From: Thermoanaerobacter sp049701115
GTDB lineage: Bacteria; Bacillota; Thermoanaerobacteria; Thermoanaerobacterales; Thermoanaerobacteraceae
Length of the DNA stretch: 37,997 bases
Direction: 5' to 3'
Assembly (NCBI RefSeq): GCF_049701115.1
Contig: NZ_JBNATX010000019.1
Coordinates: forward strand, 1-37,997
The notes beneath the pieces are model-generated. The model was given only the letters and a program-made list of their open reading frames with translations. It searched no databases and had not been told where the DNA came from. Positions 31,080 through 37,997 of the stretch are shown here, piece after piece. Position 1 is the first letter of the stretch, and each line of letters opens with the position of its first letter. The translations under genes and the position numbers were made by a program.

Positions 31080-31596
31080 GAAGGGCCTTGTGATGATATA
31101 CACAGGAGACGGCAAAGGAAAGACCACGGCTGCTTTAGGGCTTGCTTTAAGGGCGATTGGGCATGGGCAAAAAGTCTACATGATTCAGTTTATGAAGGGA
31201 AGTCCTAATTACGGGGAGATAAAAGCCACGAAGTATCTTCCAAATTTTGAAATTGTTCAAAAGGGAAGAGATGCTTTTGTGAAGAAAAATGAACCTCTAA
31301 AAGAGGATTTAGAGCTTGCGAATGAGGGGTTAGAGCTTGCGAGAGAAATCATTTCCAGTGGAGAGTACGATTTGGTGATATTAGATGAAATAAATGTGGC
31401 GGTAGATTATGGTTTAGTAAAAGAAGAAGATATATTGGATTTGATAGAAATAAAACCTTCATGGGTCACTCTCGTTTTAACTGGCCGTTACGCCCATGAT
31501 AGGATTTTAGAGAAAGCTGATATGATAAGCGATGTAAAAGAAGTGAGACATCATTATTACAATGGAATTGAAGCTCAAGAAGGAATAGAGTACTGA
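31069..31596 (+). CDS. cobO: Cob(I)yrinic acid a,c-diamide adenosyltransferase (CobA/CobO type)
   Basis: Transfers the adenosyl group of ATP to cobalamin or its precursors. The 175 residues have the P-loop variant GDGKGKTTAALGLALRA (residues 14-30), IQFMKGSPNYGE, YDLVILDEINVAVDYGLV and the family's LTGRYAHDRILEKADMISD. It starts at GTG 31069 within the end of the previous gene, with AGAGGGGGAAGG in front. No other cobalamin genes are here, so it may serve salvage. Confidence 0.92.
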   Translation: MKNRKGLVMIYTGDGKGKTTAALGLALRAIGHGQKVYMIQFMKGSPNYGEIKATKYLPNFEIVQKGRDAFVKKNEPLKEDLELANEGLELAREIISSGEYDLVILDEINVAVDYGLVKEEDILDLIEIKPSWVTLVLTGRYAHDRILEKADMISDVKEVRHHYYNGIEAQEGIEY

Positions 31597-31637
31597 ATGG
31601 GTGGGAGAATAGATAGTATTTGGAGGAGTACATTGGG

Positions 31638-32309
31638 ATGAAAAATGGAATTGTTAATTTATTGTTCATACTTGTTTTTGTTCTAGCAATATTAGCTTTG
31701 TCTGTAACCTACGGAAAAGAAATTACGTTTCTTGTGAGCAATCCTGAGAAATTTAGAAATTGGATAAATAGCTTTGGAAGTTTGGGTGTTTTGATATTTA
31801 TAGGTATACAGGTTTTTCAAGTGGTAGTGTTTGTAATACCGGGAGAAGTGGTGCAGGTCGCGGGTGGATACCTTTATGGTACGATTTTGGGGACTTTGTA
31901 CTCTGTAATAGGCATCACACTGGGTTCTCTTATTTGCTTTTCAATTGCTAGGATTTTGGGATATGATTTTGTGAAAAAAATTGTGTCGGAGGAGAAACTT
32001 AAAAAATTTGATTATATTATAAATAATCCTAAAGGAGAAACAGTTTTGTTTTTGCTATTTTTCCTTCCGGGTATGCCAAAAGATGCTCTTTCTTACATCG
32101 CTGGCATTACTCCTGTGAAGTTTTATAATTTTTTCATAATAGCTCTTTTTGCAAGGCTGCCGGGCATATTCTTTTCTGCCTATATAGGAGCAAATTTGGG
32201 AAATAAAAATTATTTTATGGCTGTTTTAGTGGCTGTTGTAGCAGTAGTTTTATTCTTAGCAGCCGTGTATAAAAGAGATGTAATTATTGATAAATTGAGG
32301 AGAATATGA
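31638..32309 (+). CDS. TVP38/TMEM64 (VTT domain) membrane protein
   Basis: A DedA-superfamily membrane protein of 223 residues. It has the re-entrant loop motif region FVIPGEVVQVAGGYLYGTIL, GITLGSLICFSIARILGYDF and LFARLPGIFFSAYIGANLG, plus N- and C-terminal membrane helices. The family is linked to lipid handling and membrane stress; a specific role cannot be given. ATG 31638 is nine bases after GGAGGAG; TTG 31620 precedes that site. It follows cobO after about 40 bases with no terminator, so it is probably in the same transcript. Confidence 0.9.
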   Translation: MKNGIVNLLFILVFVLAILALSVTYGKEITFLVSNPEKFRNWINSFGSLGVLIFIGIQVFQVVVFVIPGEVVQVAGGYLYGTILGTLYSVIGITLGSLICFSIARILGYDFVKKIVSEEKLKKFDYIINNPKGETVLFLLFFLPGMPKDALSYIAGITPVKFYNFFIIALFARLPGIFFSAYIGANLGNKNYFMAVLVAVVAVVLFLAAVYKRDVIIDKLRRI

Positions 32310-32338
32310 GATAAAGATTTCGTAAACGGTTTTTCTTG

Positions 32339-32347
32339 TGGTATAAT
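32339..32347 (+). promoter_or_regulatory. Extended -10 promoter of the amidohydrolase
   Basis: TGG-TATAAT, an extended -10 element; the -35 region (TTCGTA, 17 bases upstream) is weak. Confidence 0.6.
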
Positions 32348-32381
32348 TGTTATTGTATTACAAAGACATGGGGGGAATTAT

Positions 32382-33533
32382 ATGTACCTTTTAAAAGGCG
32401 GAAGAGTTTATACAATGGCTGGGAAGATTTATGAAAAGGGTGATGTTTTAATAGACGGTGATAAAATTATCGATGTCGGAGAAGACCTTATAGCTCCGCT
32501 GGATGCGGAGGTGATAGATGTTACAGGTCTTACCGTGATGCCGGGACTTATTGATGCTCATACTCATTTGGGTATGTGGGAAAATGCAGTTGGATTTGAA
32601 GGGGCAGACGGAAATGAGGCAACAGACCCTGTAACGCCTCAATTAAGAGCAATTGACGGAATAAACCCAATGGATAAGTATTTTGAGGAGGCATATCAAG
32701 CAGGAGTTACAACTGTTGCCACAGGACCTGGCAGTGCAAATGTAATAGGGGGTCAGTTTGCTGTCATAAAGACCTATGGCAAAAGGATAGATGACATGAT
32801 TGTGAAAGAGCCTGCGGCTATAAAAGTTGCTTTTGGAGAGAATCCTAAGGCTACATACAATGAGCAGCACAAGATGCCTACTACAAGAATGGCGGTGGCT
32901 GCATTACTAAGACAGGCTCTTATAAGAGCACAGGAGTACATGGAAAAGATGGAGAAAGGGGATGAAGACAAAAAACCGGAGAGGGATTTAGGCCTTGAGG
33001 CTTTAGTGAAAGTTTTGAAAAGGGAAATTCCGCTAAAAGCGCATGCCCATAGGGCAGACGATATTTTTACTGCTATAAGAATTGCAAAAGAGTTTAATAT
33101 CGATATAACGCTTGACCACTGCACTGATGGTCATTTGATTGTAGATGAATTAGTGAAGGAAAATGTAAAGGTCATTGTGGGACCGTCTCTTTCAGAGAGG
33201 TCGAAGGTTGAACTTGTGAATTTAAGTTTCAAAACAGCAGGGGTTCTGTCTAAAGCCGGCCTTCTTGTCGCTATAATGACAGATCATCCTGTAATTCCTA
33301 TAAACTATCTAACGCTTTGCGCGGCTTTAGCTGTTAAAGATGGGATGGACGAAATGGAGGCTTTAAAGGCTATAACCATAAATCCTGCTAAAATACTTGG
33401 CATTGACGACAGGGTAGGGTCAATTGAAAAGGGCAAAGATGCAGATATTGTTGTCTTTGATCGGGATCCTCTTGATGTGAGGAGCAAAACGAGGTATGTA
33501 TTTATAAATGGCAAATTAGTACATAAGGCTTGA
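32382..33533 (+). CDS. Amidohydrolase of the imidazolonepropionase-like class
   Basis: 383-residue metal-dependent hydrolase. It has the N-terminal beta-sandwich start (LLKGGRVYTMAGKIYEKGDV), the metal motif PGLIDAHTHLG (residues 53-63), KAHAHRADD with a second histidine pair, ITLDHCTDGH, MTDHPVIP with the catalytic Asp, and the closing sandwich strand IEKGKDADIVVFDRDPLDV. The family includes imidazolonepropionase, dipeptidases and related enzymes; the substrate is not predictable. It has its own promoter and terminator and AGACATGGGGGG as ribosome site. Confidence 0.9.
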   Translation: MYLLKGGRVYTMAGKIYEKGDVLIDGDKIIDVGEDLIAPLDAEVIDVTGLTVMPGLIDAHTHLGMWENAVGFEGADGNEATDPVTPQLRAIDGINPMDKYFEEAYQAGVTTVATGPGSANVIGGQFAVIKTYGKRIDDMIVKEPAAIKVAFGENPKATYNEQHKMPTTRMAVAALLRQALIRAQEYMEKMEKGDEDKKPERDLGLEALVKVLKREIPLKAHAHRADDIFTAIRIAKEFNIDITLDHCTDGHLIVDELVKENVKVIVGPSLSERSKVELVNLSFKTAGVLSKAGLLVAIMTDHPVIPINYLTLCAALAVKDGMDEMEALKAITINPAKILGIDDRVGSIEKGKDADIVVFDRDPLDVRSKTRYVFINGKLVHKA

Positions 33534-33542
33534 TTTTTAAAC

Positions 33543-33568
33543 GGGTGACTTACACGGTCACCCTTTTT
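33543..33568 (+). terminator. Terminator of the amidohydrolase
   Basis: GGGTGAC / GTCACCC stem with a seven-base loop, then TTTTT. The rest of the 278-base gap up to arcA holds the arginine regulatory region described separately. Confidence 0.85.
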
Positions 33569-33618
33569 GTTACAAATTTATTCTTAAAAAAATTTTTTTA
33601 TTCATAAAAGGTGTCGAA

Positions 33619-33636
33619 TGTTTATTTTTATTCAAT
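33619..33636 (-). promoter_or_regulatory. Probable ArgR/AhrC box 1 before arcA
   Basis: Read on the reverse strand, ATTGAATAAAAATAAACA resembles the Bacillus ARG box (CATGAATAAAAATNCAAN). It lies about 110 bases upstream of the -35. Confidence 0.5.
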
Positions 33637-33679
33637 TGTTTTTTAAAAATTTGCCTTTTTTTCTGCCTTTAGTATGCAG

Positions 33680-33697
33680 TTTGAATAATTATTTAAA
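33680..33697 (+). promoter_or_regulatory. Probable ArgR/AhrC box 2 before arcA
   Basis: TTTGAATAATTATTTAAA is a near-perfect 18-base palindrome of ARG-box form (TGAAT, four A/T bases, ATTNA). Two such boxes upstream of a catabolic arc promoter fit activation by an arginine-bound ArgR-type regulator, whose gene is not in the window. A weak catabolite-repression-like site (around 33715-33729) lies just downstream. Confidence 0.55.
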
Positions 33698-33747
33698 ACT
33701 TCTGATTATTTTTATACAAAACGTTTACAAGAGTTTATTTAATTAAA

Positions 33748-33776
33748 TTGCAAAAGTTAAGCTGATGCTTTATACT
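33748..33776 (+). promoter_or_regulatory. SigmaA promoter of the arc operon
   Basis: TTGCAA, 17 bases, TATACT. Transcription would start near 33783, after the ATG at 33779, which therefore cannot be the arcA start. Confidence 0.7.
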
Positions 33777-33811
33777 ATATGCTGAGGAAAGATGTAGAGG
33801 GGGTAGCGAGG

Positions 33812-35020
33812 TTGCAGTTACATGTCAGTTCAGAGATTGGACGATTAAAAGCTGTACTTCTTCACAGACCCGGGAAAGAACTAGAGAGGCTGACGCCGGA
33901 GTTTTTGAATGAGCTTTTATTCGACGACATTCCATGGCTTAAGAGAATACAAGAAGAACACGATAAATTCGCGGAGGCTCTTGCAGAAAACGGGGTCCAG
34001 GTTTATTATCTTGAGGATTTGCTGGAAGAAGTTTTGCAGGACAAGGACATAAGAGAATTTTTTGTATATGACCTTGTTTCCTACATGAACACTTCTCTTG
34101 AGGTTAAAAGGGAAATTACTGCATTTCTCAAAGAAAAAGAGCCCAAAGAATTGGTTTACTATGCGATTGCAGGGCTTTTAAAGAAAGACCTTTCAGAAGT
34201 GAGGCCAAAAAGCCTTGTGGATTATGTTTATGAAGATTCTCCATTTTTTATAACGCCGCTTCCTAACAGTTATTTTATGAGGGATCCTGCTGCAGTAGTA
34301 GGTAGTAGAGTGATAATAAGCAGCATGAAAACAGAGGCAAGGCGAAGAGAAGCAATGCTCATGAAGTACGTGTTCAAGTACCATGAAAAATTCAGAGAAA
34401 ACCATGACAAAATGCTTTATGACTATAGGGCGGACTATCCCATAGAAGGCGGAGACATATTAGTATTGAGCAAAAATGTGGTAGCAATAGGGATAAGTGA
34501 AAGAACTTCTCCACAAGCCGTTGAAGAAGTAGCTACTTCCCTTCTTGCTCGAGGAGAAACGGAGAAAATTATTGCTATCGAGATACCGAGAAAGAGAACC
34601 TTCATGCATCTTGATACGGTTTTTACCATGGTAGATGTAGACAAGTTTTTGATATATCCTAGCATTAAAGATAAATTGAGGGTTTACACTATAACGAAAG
34701 GAGAAAATGGCAGTATAAAGGTAAAATCAGAGGAAAATTTTGTAAAAGTTTTGGAGACTTCTTTAAAGCTTGATAAGGTGACATTGATAGAAAGCGGGGG
34801 AGGTGATGAGATAACTGGAGCGAGAGAACAATGGAATGATAGTACTAACACGTTAGCCATTGCCCCAGGAGTCGTAATGGCTTATAACAGGAATGAGATA
34901 ACTAACACTACTTTGAGAGAGCATGGCATAGAAGTTGTGGAAATAGAAGGTTCTGAGCTTGTGAGAGGGCGTGGAGGTCCTAGATGTATGTCTATGCCCC
35001 TTTTGAGAGAGGAAATTTAA
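33812..35020 (+). CDS. arcA: Arginine deiminase
   Basis: Converts arginine to citrulline and ammonia, the first step of the ATP-yielding arginine deiminase pathway. The 402 residues contain the family motifs FMRDPAAV (Asp158), IEGGDILVL, HLDTVFTMVD and the C-terminal RGGPRCMSMPL with the nucleophile Cys392. I choose TTG 33812: AGAGGGGG lies eight bases before it, the protein then begins MQLHVSSEIGRLKAVLLHRP as the family does, and the ATG at 33779 lies upstream of the predicted transcription start. Confidence 0.95.
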   Translation: MQLHVSSEIGRLKAVLLHRPGKELERLTPEFLNELLFDDIPWLKRIQEEHDKFAEALAENGVQVYYLEDLLEEVLQDKDIREFFVYDLVSYMNTSLEVKREITAFLKEKEPKELVYYAIAGLLKKDLSEVRPKSLVDYVYEDSPFFITPLPNSYFMRDPAAVVGSRVIISSMKTEARRREAMLMKYVFKYHEKFRENHDKMLYDYRADYPIEGGDILVLSKNVVAIGISERTSPQAVEEVATSLLARGETEKIIAIEIPRKRTFMHLDTVFTMVDVDKFLIYPSIKDKLRVYTITKGENGSIKVKSEENFVKVLETSLKLDKVTLIESGGGDEITGAREQWNDSTNTLAIAPGVVMAYNRNEITNTTLREHGIEVVEIEGSELVRGRGGPRCMSMPLLREEI

Positions 35021-35069
35021 AAAATTTTGACCAAAATATTTAGTAAGATATTACAAAAGGAGGATGACT

Positions 35070-36011
35070 ATGGCATTTAATTTAAAGGGTAGAAGTCTTC
35101 TTACTTTAAAAGAATATACTCCACAGGAGATAAGATACCTTTTAGATATTGCAAAGCAGGTAAAAGCTGAAAGAAAGGCAGGAATAGTTCACCAAAGGTT
35201 TGTAGGTAAAACTATTGCCTTAATATTTGAAAAGAGGTCTACAAGGACGCGCTGTGCTTTTGAGACTGCTTTTGGAGAAGAGGGAGGACATCCGGTATTT
35301 TTGTCTACAGATGACATACAGTTAGGGGCAAAAGAGTCAATCGAGGACACTGCAAGAGTTTTAGGTAGAATGTTTGATGCGATAGAGTTTAGAGGTTTTA
35401 AGCAAGAGACAGTAGAAATATTAGCTAAATATGCTGGTGTGCCTGTTTACAATGGTTTAACCGATGAATATCATCCTACACAAGTTTTAGCAGACCTCAT
35501 GACAATAGAAGAGGAATTTGGAAGTTTAAGGGGCAGAAAGCTGGTGTTTGTAGGTGATGGAAGAAATAACATGGCAAATACTCTTGCTATAGGCTGTGCA
35601 AAGATGGGAATGCATTATGTGATTAATTCTCCGAAAGAGCTCTGGCCTTCAGAGTCTTTTATAAAAGAGATCAAAGAAATGGCGGCAGAAAATGGAGGGA
35701 CTTTCGAGCTCACAAGTGTACCTGGAGAAGGTCTTGAAGGAGCGGATGCCATCTATACTGACGTATGGGCTTCAATGGGAGAAGAAGCAAAAGCAGAGGA
35801 AAGAGAAAGGCTTTTAAGGCCGTATCAAGTGAATGAGGAAATGATGAGGAAGACGGGAAGAGATGATACGATATTCTTGCATTGCTTACCGGCGGTAAAA
35901 GGGCAGGAGGTTACTTTTGAGGTCATAGAAGGGAAACAATCAAGAGTTTGGGACCAGGCGGAAAATCGAAAGCATACCATCAAAGCTATATTGATAGCTA
36001 CTTTGCTCTAA
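35070..36011 (+). CDS. arcB: Ornithine carbamoyltransferase, catabolic
   Basis: Splits citrulline with phosphate into ornithine and carbamoyl phosphate in this pathway. 313 residues with the carbamoyl phosphate loop STRTRCAFE (57-65), the FRGF segment, DEYHPTQVLADLMT and FLHCLPAV near the C terminus, which carries the active cysteine. Catabolic (arcB) rather than biosynthetic (argF) is inferred from its position between arcA and arcC. ATG 35070 is six bases from AAAGGAGG; ATG 35064 touches it. Confidence 0.93.
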   Translation: MAFNLKGRSLLTLKEYTPQEIRYLLDIAKQVKAERKAGIVHQRFVGKTIALIFEKRSTRTRCAFETAFGEEGGHPVFLSTDDIQLGAKESIEDTARVLGRMFDAIEFRGFKQETVEILAKYAGVPVYNGLTDEYHPTQVLADLMTIEEEFGSLRGRKLVFVGDGRNNMANTLAIGCAKMGMHYVINSPKELWPSESFIKEIKEMAAENGGTFELTSVPGEGLEGADAIYTDVWASMGEEAKAEERERLLRPYQVNEEMMRKTGRDDTIFLHCLPAVKGQEVTFEVIEGKQSRVWDQAENRKHTIKAILIATLL

Positions 36012-36037
36012 TATAAATTTATAGGGGAGAAAAAGAA

Positions 36038-36979
36038 ATGCGGGAAAGAGTGGTTGTTGCATTAGGAGGCAACGCCCTGCAGGATGTAAACACTCCTCCT
36101 ACTGCAGAGGCGCAGATGGAAGTTGTGAGGAGGACAGCTGGGTATCTTGCCGATATAATTGAAAAGGGCTATTCTATAGTCATAACTCATGGAAATGGTC
36201 CTCAGGTAGGCAATATTGTGATCCAGAATGAGGTTGCCTCAAAAATTGTACCTGCAATGCCTTTTGATGTTTGTGGAGCTGAAAGTCAGGGAATGATAGG
36301 TTATATGATTCAGCAGGCTTTAGGGGAGGTTTTAAAAGAGAGAAATATAAGAAAAGAGGTTGTGACTGTAATAACACAGGTGGTAGTTGATAAGAATGAC
36401 CCCGCCTTTAAAAAGCCTACTAAACCGATAGGACCTTTTTATACAAAAGAAGAGGCAGAAATTCTCATGAGAGAAAAGGGGTATGAGATGGTAGAAGACA
36501 GTGGGAGAGGATATAGGAGAGTAGTTCCTTCACCTGATCCGAAAGAAATAGTGGAAATTAACACGATAAAATTGCTGGAGAAAAATGGTGTGATAGTTAT
36601 CACAGTTGGAGGGGGAGGAATCCCGGTTATCAGAGAAAACGGCAAATTGAAAGGAGTAGCCGCTGTAATTGACAAAGATCTGGCTTCAGAGAAATTAGCA
36701 GAAGATATAGATGCAGATGTGCTCTTGATTTTAACTGCTGTAGAAAAAGTTGCAATAAATTACAACAAACCCAATCAAAAGTTTCTGGATAGAATGACGG
36801 TTGAAGAAGCTATAAAATACATGGAGGAAGGACATTTTGCTCCTGGAAGCATGTATCCAAAAGTAAAGGCAGCAGTTAGATTTGCCAAATCGAAAGTTGG
36901 AAGACGAGCGATAATAACTTCTCTAGATAAAGCCGTAGAGGCTTTAGAAGGCAAAGCAGGAACTGTGATAACCCTGTAA
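36038..36979 (+). CDS. arcC: Carbamate kinase
   Basis: Makes ATP from carbamoyl phosphate and ADP, the energy-yielding last step of the pathway. 313 residues of amino acid kinase fold with VVALGGNALQ at the N terminus, ITHGNGPQVGNI, VITVGGGGIPVIRENG and ADVLLILTAVEKVAINY. AGGGGAG precedes the ATG. No arginine/ornithine antiporter (arcD) follows, so transport must be encoded elsewhere. No terminator was found after the stop, so transcripts may run into the FMN riboswitch. Confidence 0.95.
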   Translation: MRERVVVALGGNALQDVNTPPTAEAQMEVVRRTAGYLADIIEKGYSIVITHGNGPQVGNIVIQNEVASKIVPAMPFDVCGAESQGMIGYMIQQALGEVLKERNIRKEVVTVITQVVVDKNDPAFKKPTKPIGPFYTKEEAEILMREKGYEMVEDSGRGYRRVVPSPDPKEIVEINTIKLLEKNGVIVITVGGGGIPVIRENGKLKGVAAVIDKDLASEKLAEDIDADVLLILTAVEKVAINYNKPNQKFLDRMTVEEAIKYMEEGHFAPGSMYPKVKAAVRFAKSKVGRRAIITSLDKAVEALEGKAGTVITL

Positions 36980-36985
36980 AAAAAT

Positions 36986-37014
36986 TTGTAAAACTATTGA
37001 CAAACAAATATAAA
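36986..37014 (+). promoter_or_regulatory. Promoter of ribU
   Basis: TTGTAA, 17 bases, TATAAA. A TTGACA at 36997 has no -10 at a workable distance. Confidence 0.55.
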
Positions 37015-37059
37015 AGTGAGAAAATAAATTTAGTCAATTGAATATTTGATTTGGAGGTA

Positions 37060-37175
37060 AAATCTTCGGGGCAGGGTGAAATTCCCGACCGGCAGTGAAA
37101 GCCTGCGAGCCGCATAAGCGGTTGACTCGGTGAAATTCCGAGGCCGACGGTGAAAGTCCGGATGGGAGAAGATTT
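37060..37175 (+). promoter_or_regulatory. FMN riboswitch (RFN element)
   Basis: The RFN signature is complete: CTTCGGGGCAGGGTGAAATT with CCCGACCGGCAGT at the start, then GAGCCGC and GCGGTTGACTCGG, TTCCGAGGCCGACGG and AAAGTCCGGATGGGAGAAG. P1 pairs AAATCTTC (37060-37067) with GAAGATTT (37168-37175). FMN binding should allow the terminator at 37211 and shut off the riboflavin transporter gene ribU. Confidence 0.97.
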
Positions 37176-37210
37176 ACTTTTTTGTGCCTATTTTTGTGAT
37201 TTTTTTGCAA

Positions 37211-37244
37211 AAAACCCCCTGAAGATTTGTCTTCAGGGGGTTTT
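37211..37244 (+). terminator. Riboswitch-controlled terminator before ribU
   Basis: A perfect 15-pair stem (37211-37225 with 37230-37244, loop TTTG) ends in TTTT. Its 5' arm and loop contain GAAGATTT, the same eight bases as the 3' strand of P1, so AAATCTTC at 37060 can pair with either copy and switch between states. Confidence 0.88.
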
Positions 37245-37280
37245 GGTAAATTAGTAAAAATAAAAATTGGAGGGAAATCT

Positions 37281-37865
37281 ATGGAAAAAGTCAAGACACA
37301 CGTGCTTGTAAAAGTCGGGTTTTTGTCAGCTACCGCATTTGTGCTGATGTACTTAGAATTTCAAGTACCTTTGTTTCCAGGATTTTTGAAGCTTGATTTA
37401 AGTGATATACCTGCGCTGGTAGCTTCTTTTGCGATTGGGCCTTTGTATGGAGTGATGGTGGAGCTTATAAAGAATATATTACATGCTACAATCACTCAAT
37501 CGGCAGGTATTGGGGAGATTGCCAATTTTACCGTTGGAGCTATTTTTGCGGCAACTGCAGGTATAATATACCATTTTAATAAAACCCGCAAAACGGCTCT
37601 GATTGCTATGGCTGTAGCGACTGTGGTTATGTCGATTTCAGCTTCTTTCCTCAACTATTATGTGTTTTTGCCCTTATACCAGAAGGTGATGGGCTTTCCT
37701 ATGGAAGCTATAATAGGGATGGGTAAGATGGCGAATAAAAAAATCGTTGATTTAAAGACCTTGATAGCCTATGGGATTTTTCCCTTTAACCTTTTGAAGG
37801 GTTTTGTAATATCTATTATTACGTTTTTGATTTACAAAAAGATATCTCCTCTTTTTAAAGCTTAG
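37281..37865 (+). CDS. ribU: Riboflavin ECF transporter S component (RibU)
   Basis: Membrane protein of 194 residues with about six helices that captures riboflavin for an energy-coupling factor transporter. The features fit RibU: N-terminal VKVGFLSATAFVLMYLEFQV, the LDLSDIPALVASFAIGPLYG segment that binds the flavin, and VELIKNILHA. The FMN riboswitch in front identifies the substrate class. TTGGAGGG precedes ATG 37281; a longer frame from 37227 begins within the terminator. EcfA/EcfT parts are not in this window. Confidence 0.95.
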   Translation: MEKVKTHVLVKVGFLSATAFVLMYLEFQVPLFPGFLKLDLSDIPALVASFAIGPLYGVMVELIKNILHATITQSAGIGEIANFTVGAIFAATAGIIYHFNKTRKTALIAMAVATVVMSISASFLNYYVFLPLYQKVMGFPMEAIIGMGKMANKKIVDLKTLIAYGIFPFNLLKGFVISIITFLIYKKISPLFKA

Positions 37866-37868
37866 TTT

Positions 37869-37889
37869 AACCCTCTTTTGAGGGTTTCA
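37869..37889 (+). terminator. Short terminator-like hairpin after ribU
   Basis: AACCCTC / GAGGGTT with loop TTTT, followed by only a few T. It is placed three bases after the stop and just before the repeat element. Confidence 0.55.
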
Positions 37890-37892
37890 GAC

Positions 37893-37997
37893 TGTTGACA
37901 AAATAAAGAAGTGGCATTTTGTGTGTAAATGCGACTTGTTGTCAAAGCGGTAACTAAACTTGGCGAACTTAAGGAGCGAAGGCGGGGCGAGCGAAGC
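37893..37997. repeat. Left arm and part of the interior of a palindromic repeat element
   Basis: 37893-37932 (TGTTGACA ... TAAATGC) closely matches the left arm of the complete copy at 17108-17147. After it the sequence does not turn back as the short copy does. It continues into a different, more GC-rich stretch (37933-37997, with AACTTGGCGAACTTAAGGAG and GCGGGGCGAGCGAAGC) that runs off the window. This shows that longer family members exist. Confidence 0.65.

Noticed and set aside
33715..33729. Catabolite-responsive element before arcA
   Set aside because: Only the right half fits the consensus; two key bases of the left half are wrong, so it is mentioned but not listed as a feature.
33779..33811. 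ATG at 33779 as the arcA start
   Set aside because: It lies before the predicted transcription start and has no ribosome site; TTG 33812 has AGAGGGGG at eight bases and matches the family's N terminus.

Overview
The window looks like the chromosome of a low-GC, Gram-positive, motile, spore-forming anaerobic thermophile of the Thermoanaerobacter/Caldanaerobacter type. This is an inference from gene content, AGA/AGG-rich arginine codons, strong AGGAGG-type ribosome binding sites and frequent TTG/GTG starts. No rRNA or tRNA genes, CRISPR array or transposase gene was seen. Nearly all genes lie on the + strand; only asnB is on the - strand.

Layout. (1) 1-3.9 kb: half of a repeat element, a SAM-I riboswitch with metK, then recD2. 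(2) 3.9-10.5 kb: a late flagellar operon comFC-yvyF-flgM-flgN-flgK-flgL-yviE-fliW-csrA followed by flagellin. (3) 10.6-14.2 kb: accessory block with a broken DNA adenine methylase, an intact PD-(D/E)XK nuclease, an asparagine-synthetase-like gene that has lost its glutaminase cysteine, and a Spo0E-like phosphatase. (4) 14.2-17.1 kb: flaG-fliD-fliS-fliT-like. (5) 17.1-21.3 kb: a palindromic repeat, an M20 hydrolase, a zinc-ribbon protein, a cluster of DnaA boxes and a polar amino acid ABC transporter. (6) 21.4-25.9 kb: hpf, an unknown gene, a candidate structured RNA, an HD-GYP protein, a DUF5317-like protein, niaR and niaX. (7) 26-29.9 kb: secA and prfB with its programmed frameshift. (8) 30-33.5 kb: a secreted copper-amine-oxidase-N-domain protein, a small basic protein with a cobalamin adenosyltransferase, a TVP38-type membrane protein and an amidohydrolase. 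(9) 33.6-37.9 kb: arginine deiminase operon arcA-arcB-arcC, then an FMN riboswitch with ribU, and the start of another repeat copy.

The backbone comFC-yvyF-flgM-...-hag-flaG-fliD-fliS-fliT-hpf-secA-prfB follows the order known from Bacillus subtilis; blocks 3, 5 and part of 6 read as insertions into it. Four sites fit the sigma-28/SigD consensus (TAAA, 15 bases, then NNCGATAW). They lie before comFC, flgM, flagellin and flaG. Together with FlgM (anti-sigma), FliW and CsrA, and CsrA-like GGA sites in the flagellin leader, this gives a readable late-flagellar control circuit. Metabolic control is also visible: SAM and FMN riboswitches with terminators, a NiaR-type operator, and ArgR-like boxes before arcA.

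The least explained items are a 188-nt multi-helix RNA candidate at 22749-22936, the DnaA-box cluster at 18893-18953, the methylase-less nuclease, and a three-copy palindromic repeat family present at both window ends and at 17.1 kb.
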